Source of the DNA: Amycolatopsis pithecellobii
GTDB taxonomy: Bacteria > Actinomycetota > Actinomycetes > Mycobacteriales > Pseudonocardiaceae
Direction of reading: 5' to 3'
NCBI RefSeq assembly: GCF_009707865.1
Contig: NZ_WMBA01000006.1
Coordinates: 111,641 to 175,640, forward strand
DNA: 64,000 nucleotides
Part shown: positions 24,042-36,830 of the stretch, piece by piece
Layout: every line of letters begins with the position of its first letter
How positions within the stretch are numbered: position 1 is the first letter of the stretch
The notes under the pieces: model-generated
Database searches by the model: none
The model's input: only the letters and a program-made list of their open reading frames with translations
Told to the model about the DNA's origin: nothing
Position numbers and translations under genes: made by a program

Positions 24042-25346
24042 ATGGCCGGCCGCCAGCTCAGTGGACTCGATGTCGCCTTTCTCTGCCTCGAAGGGGAAAC
24101 CACCCCGATGCACATGGGCGCGGTAGTGATTTTCTCGCCCGAACGCGCGATCCCGCCGGCGCGGATCGCGACCCTGCTGTCCGAACGTGCGGCCCGGATT
24201 CCCCGGTTGCGGCGGCGGATCAGCCCGACGCTGCTCCCGCTCGGCGGTGCGCGGTGGACCGATGACCCGGACTTCGACGCGGAACGGCATATCCAGGTTC
24301 GTGAACTCGACGGTCAGTGCCGTGACGAAGCGTTGACGGTCCATGCGGCACAGTGGATCGAAGAACCGCTGGACCTGCGCCGCCCACCGTGGCAGGTTCG
24401 GGTGGTGACCGGATTGTCCGGTGGACGATTCGCTTTTCTGCTCAAACTGCACCATTCGTTCACGGATGGCGCCGGTGCTTTTGCCGTCGCCGCCGCGTTG
24501 CTGGACCACCTGCCGGTGACGGCGTCATTGGTTGCGGCGGGTGAGGAAATGCCGCGCCGGCGCTCGCCGCTGGCCGCGGTGAAGGACACGATCAGTGAGA
24601 CCGGGGAAAACGTCGGTATCGCCTCGGCGATGCTGCGGGCCGCCCGGCCGTATCCGGTTTCGCCTTTGGCGGCACCGGATTCCGCCACCCGGCGGCTCGG
24701 GTTCGTCCGGTTGGACGTCTCGGACCTGCGCACAATCCGTGGCGCGCATGGCGGGACGACCAACGACGTGTTACTCGCGGTGCTTTCCGGGGCGCTGCGG
24801 CGCTGGATGTCCGATCGGGGGCAGACGGCGGAGCGTCCGTTACGCGCGCTGATCCCGGTCAGCACGCGAGCACGGGACGGTGGTGGCTCGGCGAACCAGC
24901 TTTCGGGTTACCTGTGTGACCTGCCCGTGCAACTGGAGGACCCGGTCGAGCGGCTGCAAGAGATCCGGCGCTCGATGAATGCCCGCAAGGCGGCGGGCCC
25001 ACTCGCCGGTGCTGGTGCGGTTCCCGTGCTGGCCGGGCGGATCCCGGCGCAGGTGCACCGGCTGGCGACGCGTTTGGCCGGGCAGGCGGCGGGTTTGCTG
25101 TTCGACACGGTGATCACGAATGTGCCGTTGCCGAACCTGGACCTGACCTTTGACGGTGCCTCGTTGCAGGAGATCTACCCGCTGGTACCGCTGGCTTCGC
25201 GGCACGCCGTCGGCATCGCCGCGGCTGTCTATCATGGTTTTGTCCACATTGGACTCCAAGCGAATGGCGCCGCGGTGCCGGACACCGGTTCGCTACGGGA
25301 CGCGGTCGTAAAGTCGGCTGCGGAACTTTATGAGCGATCTGTCTGA
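24042..25346 (+). CDS. Wax ester synthase/diacylglycerol acyltransferase (WS/DGAT) family O-acyltransferase
   Basis: A 434-residue acyltransferase that moves acyl groups from acyl-CoA to diacylglycerol or long-chain alcohols, making storage lipids; mycolic-acid and other actinomycetes carry many paralogues. The catalytic HHxxxDG motif is HHSFTDG at 137-143. Other family blocks are the N-terminal QLSGLDVAFLCLE and PMHMGAVVIF, NDVLLAVLSGALRRW and, near the end, a DTVITNVPLP segment. AAGAAAGG lies 5 bases before the ATG. A 2H phosphoesterase-like gene follows 32 bases later and may be co-transcribed. Confidence 0.92.
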   Translation: MAGRQLSGLDVAFLCLEGETTPMHMGAVVIFSPERAIPPARIATLLSERAARIPRLRRRISPTLLPLGGARWTDDPDFDAERHIQVRELDGQCRDEALTVHAAQWIEEPLDLRRPPWQVRVVTGLSGGRFAFLLKLHHSFTDGAGAFAVAAALLDHLPVTASLVAAGEEMPRRRSPLAAVKDTISETGENVGIASAMLRAARPYPVSPLAAPDSATRRLGFVRLDVSDLRTIRGAHGGTTNDVLLAVLSGALRRWMSDRGQTAERPLRALIPVSTRARDGGGSANQLSGYLCDLPVQLEDPVERLQEIRRSMNARKAAGPLAGAGAVPVLAGRIPAQVHRLATRLAGQAAGLLFDTVITNVPLPNLDLTFDGASLQEIYPLVPLASRHAVGIAAAVYHGFVHIGLQANGAAVPDTGSLRDAVVKSAAELYERSV

Positions 25347-25378
25347 CTTTTGTGACCTTGGTACGTCAGAATCTGGTT

Positions 25379-25939
25379 ATGCCGGTTTCCCATACATGGC
25401 TTTCGCGCGCGACGCGGAGCGCACTCATCGTTCCGGTTCCGGAGACCGAGTCGCTGGTGACGGCACACCGGCGTTCGCTCGGCGAGGTGCCGGTTTCGGC
25501 TGTTCCGACGCATGTCACGGTGCTGTACCCTTTTGTGCCTCCGGGCAGTATCGGGCCGGATACATTGTGTGAGCTGGCGGGCGCACTGGCCGGGATGACG
25601 GCGTTCGATTGTGCTTTCACGCAGGTAAAATGGTTCGACGATGAAATATTATGGTTGGAACCTAAGCCGGATGAGCATTTTCGCGCACTGACCGCCGCGG
25701 TTTGTAAGCGCTTTCCGGCGCACCGTCCCTACGATGGCGACCACCCGGACACCGTGCCCCACCTCACGGTGGCCGACCGTCGAAGCGGTGACGTCACAGG
25801 AAAACGGCGCATCGCCACGGACATCGCCGCCCACCTCCCGGTACACGCAAGAATTGACCGGGTCCGCTTGGTAGCGGGCGAAGACGAGCACGGCCCCTGG
25901 CGCACGATCAGTGAATTCACCCTCCCAGACGCGGTTTAG
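25379..25939 (+). CDS. 2'-5' RNA ligase/2H phosphoesterase family protein
   Basis: A 186-residue protein with two HxT motifs, PTHVTVLYPF (His45) and VPHLTVAD (His128), which form the twin catalytic centre of the 2H phosphoesterase superfamily (LigT, CPDase). Substrates could be RNA 2',3'-cyclic phosphates or small cyclic nucleotides; nothing in the context decides. The ATG at 25379 is preferred; a GTG at 25352 would add nine residues very close to the acyltransferase stop. The frame runs to a TAG at 25939. Confidence 0.82.
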   Translation: MPVSHTWLSRATRSALIVPVPETESLVTAHRRSLGEVPVSAVPTHVTVLYPFVPPGSIGPDTLCELAGALAGMTAFDCAFTQVKWFDDEILWLEPKPDEHFRALTAAVCKRFPAHRPYDGDHPDTVPHLTVADRRSGDVTGKRRIATDIAAHLPVHARIDRVRLVAGEDEHGPWRTISEFTLPDAV

Positions 25940-25968
25940 AATTTTCGATTTCCATTCGACGACTGGTG

Positions 25969-25980
25969 GTTGACCACACC
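25969..25980. terminator. Palindrome between converging genes
   Basis: GTGGTTGACCAC (GTGGT-TG-ACCAC) lies 30 bases past the phosphoesterase stop, and a weaker GGGG/CCCC pair with a T-rich loop stands at about 26053-26068, at the aroG stop. They may end the two converging transcripts. Confidence 0.3.
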
Positions 25981-26060
25981 ACGAGGAAAACCGGCCGTCG
26001 ACGAAAGCCGAAGGGGCCCAACGGGACGTCACCTTGAGTGCGTGGTCGAGTTGGGGCTTT

Positions 26061-29011
<2,951 letters not shown>

Positions 29012-29019
<8 letters not shown>

Positions 29020-32000
29020 TCGCAGCCTCCATCACTGCTTCATCGACGTCGCGCCCCGTTGCCTTCGCCGCCTTCATCGCCTCCAGGACTCGCGCGTAAT
29101 CGCGCGGCATGACCTTCGTGAACGCGGCCGATCGCCGTGGCCAGTCACCGAGCAGTGACGCGGCCACCGTCGAACCCGTGAGCTCACGGTGCCGGATCAC
29201 GATTCGCTTGAGCCACACCAGATCCTCGGGCTCGGGCTGGAGCAGATCGACCATCTCGTCGTTGACCCGGCTGTGATCGAGATCCAGGACATAGCCGATC
29301 CCGCCGGACATCCCGGCCGCCAGGTTCCGCCCGGTCGAGCCGAGCACCACGGCCCGGCCGCCGGTCATGTACTCGAACGCGTGGTCACCGACGCCCTCGG
29401 CGACCACGACCGCACCGGAATTCCGGACACAGAACCGTTCCCCGACCTGGCCGCGCAGGAACATCTCGCCACCGGTCGCACCGTAGGCGAGCGTGTTGCC
29501 CGCAATCACCTGCCGTTCCGCGACGAACGTGGCGTTCTCGTGCGGGCGTACGACGATCCGCCCGCCGGACAGGCCCTTGCCCACGTAGTCGTTGGCGTCG
29601 CCGACCATTTCCAGCGTCACGCCGCGCGGCAGGAAAGCACCGAGCGACTGGCCGGCCGAACCGGTGAGCCGCACGTGAATCGTGCCGTCGGGCAGTCCCT
29701 CGCCGCCGTAGCGCCGGGTGATCTCCGAACCGAGCAGCGTGCCCACGGTCCGGTTCACGTTGCGGACGGGCAGCTCCAGGCGCACCGGGTGCGCGTCCTC
29801 CAGCGCCGCCTCGGCGAGCTGGATGAGCGTGCGGTCCAACGCGTGTTCGAGACCGTGATCCTGCTCGCGAACTTTGCGCCGTGCGCCGCCATATGGCGTC
29901 TCCGTCGGCATTTCGAAGACCGGCGAGAGGTCCAGACCTTTCGCCTTCCAGTGCCCGACCGCTTCGTCGACGTCGAGCACGTCGGCCCGGCCGATGGCCT
30001 CGTCGAGGGTGCGGAACCCCAGCGCGGCAAGGGTTTCCCGCACTTCCTGCGCCACGAACCGGAAGTAGTTCACGATGTGGTCGGCCTGACCGGTGTAGCG
30101 CTTGCGCAGTTCCGGGCTCTGCGTCGCGACGCCGACCGGGCACGTGTCGAGGTGGCAGACCCGCATCATGATGCAGCCGGCCACAACCAGCGGCGCCGTC
30201 GCGAAGCCGTACTCCTCGGCACCGAGCAGCGCGGCGACCACGACGTCCCGCCCGGTCTTCATGGCACCGTCCACCTGGACCGTGATCCGGTCCCGCAAAC
30301 CGTTGAGCAGCAACGTCTGCTGCGTTTCCGCCAGCCCGATCTCCCATGGCGTACCGGCATGCTTGAGCGAGTTCATCGGCGAGGCACCGGTGCCGCCGTC
30401 GTGCCCGGAGATGAGCACCACGTCGGCGTGCGCCTTGGAGACTCCGGCCGCGACCGTGCCCACGCCGAGGGAACTGACCAGCTTCACGTGGATGCGGGCC
30501 TTTTCGTTGGCGTTCTTGAGATCATGGATCAGCTGCGCCAGGTCCTCGATGGAGTAGATGTCGTGGTGCGGCGGCGGCGAGATGAGCCCGACACCCGGCG
30601 TCGAATGCCGGGTGCGCGCGATCCACGGGTAGACCTTGTTCGGCGGCAGCTGGCCGCCTTCACCGGGTTTCGCGCCCTGCGCCATCTTGATCTGGATGTC
30701 GTCGGCGTTGACGAGGTACTCGCTCGTCACGCCGAACCGTCCACTTGCGACTTGCTTGATCGCGCTGCGCCGCTCCGGGTCGTACAGGCGCTCGGGGTCC
30801 TCACCGCCCTCACCGGTGTTGGACCGCCCGCCGATCCGGTTCATCGCGATGGCCAGCGTCTGGTGCGCCTCGGCCGAGATCGAGCCGTAGGACATCGCAC
30901 CGGTGTTGAACCGCTTGCAGATCGCCTCGACCGACTCCACCTCGTCGATCGGTACCGGCGGGCGCGCTCCGGTGCGGAACTTGAACATCCCGCGCAGCAG
31001 GCCGCCTTCCCTGGCCAGCCGGTGGACTTCCTCGGTGTACGCGCGGTACGCCTCTTCCCGGCGGCTCTTGGATGCGTGCTGCAGCAGGAAAACCGTCTCC
31101 GGGGTGAACAGGTGCAGCTCGCCCTCACGGCGATAGGCGTACTCGCCACCGCTGTCCAGCCGCCGGTGCGAACGGTCGGCCGGGTTGTCGGGGTACGCCC
31201 GCCGGTGCCGGATCGCGACCTCTTCGGCGAGCACGTCGAGCCCGACCCCGCCGAGCTTCGACACCGTGCCGGTGAAGTACTCGTCGAGCAGATCCTGTGA
31301 CAGGCCAAGGGATTCGAAGACCTGCGCGGCGGTGTACGCGCTGACCGTCGAGATGCCCATCTTGGACATGATCTTCTGCACGCCCTTGACGAGCGCCTTG
31401 ACGTAGCTACGTACCGCATGCCGCGGTTCCATGCCCGTCAGCATGCCCTGGTTGATGAGGTCCTCGATGGTCTCGAAGGCCAGGTACGGGTTCACCGCGG
31501 CGGCGCCGTAACCCAGCAGCAGCGCGATGTGGTGCACCTCGCGGGCATCGCCGGTCTCGACGACCAGCGCCACCCGCAGCCTTTCCTTGGTGCGCACCAG
31601 ATGGTGGTGCACCGCGGAGACCAGCAGCAACGACGGGATCGGCGCCATCCGGTGGTCGGAGTCGCGGTCGGAGAGCACGAGCGTGCGTGCACCAGCCGCG
31701 ATCGCTTCCGACGCCTCGCGGCGAACGCGTTCCACCGCGTCCCGCAGCGCCGCCCCGCCACCGTCCACTTCGAACAGTCCGGAAAGGACGGTACAGGCGA
31801 AGCCGGGCAGGTCGCCGTCGTCGTTGATGTGGATGAGCTTGGCCAGCTCGTCGTTGTCGATGACCGGGTACGGCAGCTGGATGTGCCGGCACGAAGCCGG
31901 ACCCGACTCGAGCAGGTTCTGCTCCGGGCCCATGATCCGGCTCATCGACGTGACCAGCTCCTCGCGGAGCGCGTCCAGCGGCGGGTTGGTGACCTGGGCG

Positions 32001-33583
32001 AAGCCCTGCTTGAAGTAGTCGTACAGCTGGCGGGATCGCTGTGACAGCACGGCGGGCGGGGTGTCGGTGCCCATCGAGCCGATCGGCTCGGCCCCCTTCT
32101 GCGTCATCGGCGTCAGCAGTATCTTGACTTCTTCTTCGGTATAGCCGAAGGAAAGCTGACGGCGCAGCACCGAATCATGGCTCTGCGTGACGTGATCGCG
32201 ATCGCGCAGATCGGCCAGCTGCAGCAGGCCCGCGTGGACCCACTCCGCATAGGGTTGCTCACGCGCCAGCCCGGACTTGACCTCGTTGTCATCAACCAGT
32301 CGCTGCGCTTCGGTGTCGACGAGGAACATCCGGCCAGGCTTGAGCCTGCCCTTGGCCACCACGTTTTCCGGTGCCACGTCGAGTACCCCGGCCTCACTCG
32401 CGAGGACCACCCTGTCGTCGGCGGTGCGCCACCAGCGCGCCGGGCGCAGGCCGTTGCGGTCGAGCACCGCGCCGACGAGGGTGCCGTCGGTGAAGGTCAC
32501 GCACGCGGGGCCGTCCCACGGCTCGATGAGGTTGGCGTGGAACTGGTAGAACGCCCGGCGTTCCGGGTCCATCGAGGTGTGGTTCTCCCACGCCTCCGGG
32601 ATCATCATCAGCACCGCGTGCGGCAGGCTCCGGCCGCCGAGATGCAGCAGTTCCAGCACCTCGTCGAAGGACGCGGAATCCGAGGCGTCCGGCGAGCACA
32701 CCGGGTACAGCCGCGAAAGGTCGCCAGGGATCAGGTCCGATCGCAGCAGCGCCTCGCGTGCTCGCATGCGGTTGCGGTTGCCGCGGACGGTGTTGATCTC
32801 GCCGTTGTGCGCCACGTAGCGGAACGGATGCGCAAGCGGCCACGACGGGAAGGTGTTCGTGGAAAACCGCGAGTGCACCAGTGCGATCGCGCTGGCCAGC
32901 CGCTCGTCACGCAGGTCGGAGAAGAACACGGGCAGCTGCTCGGGGGTGAGCATTCCCTTGTACACCAAGGTCCGCGAGGACAGCGACGGGAAGTACGTGC
33001 CGCATTCGGCGACCAGACTGTCATGCTCGGCGCGCTTGCGGAGGCAGAATGTGAGCCGGTCCAGGTCCACACCGGACGGGCGGGCACCGTCCGCGCCGGG
33101 CTTGCCGGCGACGAACAGCATCGCGAAATGCGGCATGACCGACCGGGCTGTGGGCCCGATACCGGCAGCGTCCGCGTTCGCGGGCACGTCGCGCCAGCCG
33201 AGGACCTCGAGGTCCTCTTCGTCGGCGAGGCGCTCGACGAGCGAGATCGCCTTGGTGCGGGTCTCGGCTTCACCAGGCAGGAACGCGATTCCGGCGGCGT
33301 ACCGCTGCCGGCCCGCCGGGTCCGCCGCGGGCAACGGGAAAGCGGTCTCCGCGCGCAGCAACTCGTCGGGCAACTGCAGGAGGATGCCCGCGCCGTCACC
33401 CGAGGTCGGCTCGGCTCCCGCGGCACCGCGGTGGTCGAGGTTCATCAACGCGGTCAGGCCGTCGGTGACGATGCCGTGCGAACGGCGGCCACGCAGGTCG
33501 GCCACCATGGCGACACCGCAGGAATCCTGTTCTGTAGCCGGGTCGTACAGACCCTGCTTGCCTGGGTTGGCGGAGAAGATCAT
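29012..33583 (-). CDS. gltB: Glutamate synthase large subunit
   Basis: A 1523-residue alpha subunit that makes two glutamates from glutamine and 2-oxoglutarate. A 21-residue propeptide precedes the catalytic Cys22 ([10 protein letters not shown]) of the class II glutaminase domain (to about 430); the central and FMN-binding synthase domains follow, with the 3Fe-4S cysteines in [15 protein letters not shown], then the GXGXG beta-helix domain ([28 protein letters not shown]). GAAGGAGG lies 7 bases before the ATG. A GlnR-like box is upstream. Confidence 0.97.
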
Positions 33584-33673
33584 GCGGGGACCTCCTTCGT
33601 CGTCTTCGTGCTGCGGAAAGCTCCCCCGGTTCTGCTTGCTCGGGACGACGATGGCCCGCTGATTAGCGCGACC

Positions 33674-33711
33674 TTAACACCCAGGAAACACCACAGCACC
33701 CTCTCAGACCG
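33674..33711 (+). promoter_or_regulatory. GlnR-like nitrogen box upstream of gltB
   Basis: TTAAC-N6-GAAAC (33674-33689) followed with the same spacing by weaker GCACC and GACCG follows the actinomycete GlnR layout (gTnAC-N6-GaAAC twice). It lies 91-128 bases before the gltB ATG. The first pair is good and the second poor. Control by GlnR is inference. Confidence 0.4.
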
Positions 33712-33750
33712 TGGAAAATCTCATCGGGGAGGTAACGATCTGGCTGCGAC

Positions 33751-33764
33751 GAACGACATCGTTC
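33751..33764. promoter_or_regulatory. Inverted repeat in the gltB/btuF divergent region
   Basis: GAACGA and TCGTTC arms flank CA. It could be an operator for either divergent gene. It is not an SOS box, since the half-sites are two bases too far apart. Apart from this, the GlnR-like box and the riboswitch, I see no gene in 33584-34090. Confidence 0.3.
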
Positions 33765-33861
33765 TTGATGGGCGTGTTCACCTCTGAACGGTGCCCCGGG
33801 TAGTTCGCGACTATCCCACCAAGGCTACGTGAATGTTCGGCGAAACGGCCAGAATTGCTGG

Positions 33862-34005
33862 TGGTAGCGTTTCTCACGCTGGTCGGCAGCCCGCTGGCCG
33901 GCGATGCGCGCGGTCGCGAAGTCCGGTGAGAACCCGGTGCTGTGCCGCAACTGTGATGGTCTGAGCACACTGTGTCAGACCGAGCCAGGTCGCCTTCCGC
34001 GCGCT
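33862..34005 (+). ncRNA. Cobalamin riboswitch
   Basis: The core reads GAAGTCCGGTGAGAACCCGG (33918-33937), then TGCCGCAACTGTGA (33943-33956), the conserved B12 box, with the closing TCAGACCGAGCCAGG near 33975-33989. These are the diagnostic blocks of the class, and the downstream genes are a B12-type importer. Outer limits are approximate. Adenosyl- or other cobalamin would lower importer expression. Confidence 0.9.
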
Positions 34006-34040
34006 GACGCCAATTCACCTCCGGCGCAGAGGTGCGGCGT

Positions 34041-34077
34041 GACCGCCCCGCGGCACGGCGAAGCGCCGGGGCCGGTC
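34041..34077 (+). promoter_or_regulatory. Probable riboswitch expression-platform hairpin
   Basis: GACCG (34041-34045) and CCCCG pair with CGGGG and CGGTC (34073-34077). The stem ends 4 bases before the AGAGG ribosome binding site of the btuF-type gene, so it could act on translation or as a terminator stem. Confidence 0.5.
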
Positions 34078-34090
34078 GACAGAGGTCCAG

Positions 34091-35014
34091 ATGCCGCGCA
34101 GGTTTTCACTGCTGATCGTGTTGTTGCTCGTACTGACCGGGTGCGCTTCGCACCCGCGCGACGAGGACTCCGCCGCCGGGCCCGACACCGAGGCGAGTTT
34201 CCCGGTCACCATCGGTTCGGTGACGATCGACCGTCAGCCGGCCCGGATCGTGTCGCTGTCCCCCTCGGCGACCGAAACCCTGTTCGCCCTCGCCGCGGGA
34301 CCGCAGGTGGTCGCTGTGGACTCGCAGTCGGACTATCCGGAACAGGCTCCGCACACACCGCTTTCGGCGCTGAGGCCCGATCCGGAAGCCATCGCGGCGT
34401 ACCACCCGGACCTGGTCGTCGCCTCGGCCGACACGACCGGTTTGTCGGCGGCGCTGGCCAGAACCGGGGTGAAGACGTTGATCATGCCGGACGCGAAGAC
34501 CCTCGACGAGGCCTACGGCGAGTTCGTGCAGCTGGGCAAGGCGACCGGGCACCAGGCGGAGGGCGAGAGTCTGGCCCGCCAGACCCGGGCGGACCTCGAC
34601 AAGATCGTCGCCGACACCCCGAAACCGGCCAAGCCGCTGAGCTTCTACTGGGAGCTCGACCAGACCTACTACAGCGCGACGTCAAGAACTTTCATCGGCC
34701 AGGTGCTTGCCCGTTTCAACCTCACGAATATCGCGGACGGGAACAATCCGTCGATTTCCGGAGGTTATCCGCAGCTATCTGCAGAACGCATTTTGCAAGC
34801 CGATCCCGCGTTGATTTTTCTCGCCGATTCGAAGTGCTGTGGGCAGAATGCGCAGTCCGTCGCGGCCCGGCCCGGCTGGAACACCTTGACCGCGGTGAAG
34901 CAGGGCCAGGTGCTCGCGCTCGACGACGACATCGCGTCACGGTGGAGCCCGCGGGTGGTCGAGCTGGCACGGGCCGTCTCCGCCGCGGTGACGAAGGCGG
35001 CTCATGCCGGGTAA
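34091..35014 (+). CDS. btuF: Cobalamin ABC transporter substrate-binding lipoprotein (BtuF type)
   Basis: A 307-residue periplasmic-binding-protein-like lipoprotein. The signal peptide ends in the lipobox LTGC (Cys18 lipidated), and the mature part is a type III binding protein (RIVSLSPSATETLFALAAG, ALRPDPEAIAAYHPDLVV, GNNPSISGGYPQLSAE). Alone it could bind siderophore or B12, but the cobalamin riboswitch upstream points to B12. Its stop overlaps the permease start by 11 bases. AGAGG lies 5 bases before the ATG. Confidence 0.88.
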   Translation: MPRRFSLLIVLLLVLTGCASHPRDEDSAAGPDTEASFPVTIGSVTIDRQPARIVSLSPSATETLFALAAGPQVVAVDSQSDYPEQAPHTPLSALRPDPEAIAAYHPDLVVASADTTGLSAALARTGVKTLIMPDAKTLDEAYGEFVQLGKATGHQAEGESLARQTRADLDKIVADTPKPAKPLSFYWELDQTYYSATSRTFIGQVLARFNLTNIADGNNPSISGGYPQLSAERILQADPALIFLADSKCCGQNAQSVAARPGWNTLTAVKQGQVLALDDDIASRWSPRVVELARAVSAAVTKAAHAG

Positions 35015-36023
35015 CGTCACCCGGCTCCGGCCGCTGACCATGCTCGTCGCGGTCATCGCGTTGCTCGTGGCACTGGTGCTGGCGACACTGATCGGCGCGG
35101 CGGATCTGGGCTGGCACCGGGTGCTGGGGGAAGTCGTCGCCGAGGTGACGGGCGGGCAATCCCCGTTGTCAGCGCGGGAAGCCGCGATCGTGTGGCAGCT
35201 GCGGGTGCCGCGCGTGCTGCTGGCCGGCCTCGTCGGCGCCGCGCTCGCGATGTCCGGCGCGACGTTCCAGGGCGTGTTCCGCAACCCGCTGGCCGATCCG
35301 TACCTGCTCGGTGCCGCCGCGGGTGCGGGGATGGCCGCGACGATCGTGGTCGTGGTGGCCCCGGCTTCGGGTGCGCTGGTGCCGCCGGCCGCGTTCGCCG
35401 GCGCGCTCGGCGGGGTCGCGCTGAGCTGGCTGCTCGGCCGCTCCGCCGGCGGGACGGGTACCGCGACGCTGCTGCTCGCCGGTGTCGCGGTCGGGTCGTT
35501 CCTTTCCGCCGCACAGGTTTTCGCGCAACAGCTCAACACCGAGACGATCCGGCAGGTCTACACGTGGATGCTGGGCGGGCTGAACGTCAGCGGCTGGCGT
35601 GAGGTGCTGATCGCGGTCCCGTACATCGGGGTCGCGGCGGTGCTCCTCTGTGTCTGCGCGCGGCTGCTCGACGTGTTGTCCCTGGGCGACGCCGAAGCCG
35701 CGTCGCTCGGCGTGCATCCGGCGCGGGTGCGGCTCCTGCTGCTCGCGGCGGCCTCACTGGCGACCGCGGCGGCCGTGTCGGTGAGCGGCCTGATCGGGTT
35801 CGTCGGCATCGTGGTGCCGCATGTGGTGCGGCTGCTGGCCGGGGCGAGCTACCGGGTCGTCATCCCGCTTTCCCTGCTGGGCGGGGCGGTTTTCCTGATC
35901 GCGGCCGACCAGGTGGCGCGCACCGTCATGCCGGGCGAGCTGCCGCTCGGGGTGGTGACTGCGTTCGCCGGTGCGCCGTTTTTCGTTGCGGTACTGCGAT
36001 CTTCGCTGGGGAAGGTGTCATGA
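35004..36023 (+). CDS. btuC: Cobalamin ABC transporter permease (FecCD/BtuC type)
   Basis: A 339-residue permease with about ten membrane segments of the FecCD family. Characteristic blocks are LRVPRVLLAGLVGAALAMSGATFQ, RNPLADPYLLG, and the C-terminal VSGLIGFVGIVVPHVVRLLAG, which contains the coupling region to the ATPase. It forms the membrane channel with the lipoprotein and ATPase genes on either side; starts and stops overlap on both sides (11 bases and ATGA). Confidence 0.9.
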   Translation: MPGNVTRLRPLTMLVAVIALLVALVLATLIGAADLGWHRVLGEVVAEVTGGQSPLSAREAAIVWQLRVPRVLLAGLVGAALAMSGATFQGVFRNPLADPYLLGAAAGAGMAATIVVVVAPASGALVPPAAFAGALGGVALSWLLGRSAGGTGTATLLLAGVAVGSFLSAAQVFAQQLNTETIRQVYTWMLGGLNVSGWREVLIAVPYIGVAAVLLCVCARLLDVLSLGDAEAASLGVHPARVRLLLLAAASLATAAAVSVSGLIGFVGIVVPHVVRLLAGASYRVVIPLSLLGGAVFLIAADQVARTVMPGELPLGVVTAFAGAPFFVAVLRSSLGKVS

Positions 36024-36814
36024 CGCTGACTTTGCACGACGTCCACGCCGGTTACGACGGGCGTACGGTCGTGCGCGCAGTGTCGGTGGAGATCCCGCGT
36101 GGCAGCTGGCTGGCGATCGTCGGACCGAACGGTGCCGGGAAGTCCACTTTGCTCAAGACGATGGCCGGGCTTCTTCCCGGTTCCGGGACCGTCCTGATCG
36201 ACGGCAAACCGGTGACCGCCTTGTCACGCAAGGAAAAGGCCCGGAAGCTCGGCTACGCGCCACAGGACCCGGTGCTGCCCGGCGGGCTTACCGTCACCGA
36301 CTACGCGGTGCTCGGGCGCACCCCGCACCTGGGCCCGCTCGCCCGCGAAGGCGCTGCGGATCTGTCCATTGTGGAGGGTGTACTGGCCCGGCTGGACCTG
36401 GCGGAGCTGGCTTCCCGGAAGCTCCGCACACTCTCGGGCGGCGAACGGCAGCGAGCCGTGCTCGCCCGGGTCCTCGTGCAACAGACCGGGTTCCTCCTGC
36501 TCGACGAACCGACGACGGGCCTGGACATCGGTCACGCGCAGGCGATCCTCGAACTGATCGACCGGCTGCGTCACGAAGATGGCACCACGGTGGTGTCCAC
36601 TTTGCACGATCTCACGTTCGCCGCCCAGTACGCCGACCACGTGTTGTTGCTGTCGGCCGGCGAGGTGGCTTCCGCGGGCGCGCCGGAGGAAGTACTGACC
36701 GCGCAAGCACTCGAGCGGTACTACGGCGCCGCCGCGGACGTGCTCACCGCCGAACGTGGCGAGCTGGTGATCGCCCCCGTCAGGCCTGCGCCGCCAGCTG
36801 GACGACTTCGTTGA
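36020..36814 (+). CDS. btuD: Cobalamin ABC transporter ATP-binding protein (BtuD type)
   Basis: A 264-residue ATPase with Walker A GPNGAGKST (35-43), signature LSGGERQR (138-145), Walker B LLLDE (159-163) and the switch His in VVSTLHDLTF. It powers import through the FecCD permease. The ATG overlaps the permease stop as ATGA. It is the last gene of the riboswitch operon and converges with lgt, whose stop is 16 bases away. Confidence 0.92.
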   Translation: MTLTLHDVHAGYDGRTVVRAVSVEIPRGSWLAIVGPNGAGKSTLLKTMAGLLPGSGTVLIDGKPVTALSRKEKARKLGYAPQDPVLPGGLTVTDYAVLGRTPHLGPLAREGAADLSIVEGVLARLDLAELASRKLRTLSGGERQRAVLARVLVQQTGFLLLDEPTTGLDIGHAQAILELIDRLRHEDGTTVVSTLHDLTFAAQYADHVLLLSAGEVASAGAPEEVLTAQALERYYGAAADVLTAERGELVIAPVRPAPPAGRLR

Positions 36815-36830
36815 CCTCGCGGACGCGGCG

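Noticed and set aside
29189..31300. 703-codon open frame on the plus strand opposite gltB
   Set aside because: It is the antisense shadow of a clear gltB gene in GC-rich DNA; its product is Arg/His/Gln-rich with no family resemblance and no ribosome binding site.
33751..33764. GAACGACATCGTTC as a third SOS box
   Set aside because: The half-sites are six bases apart instead of four and flanks do not fit, so it is not a LexA site.
32177..33787. 536-codon frame opposite the gltB N-terminal part
   Set aside because: Antisense shadow; composition unlike a protein.
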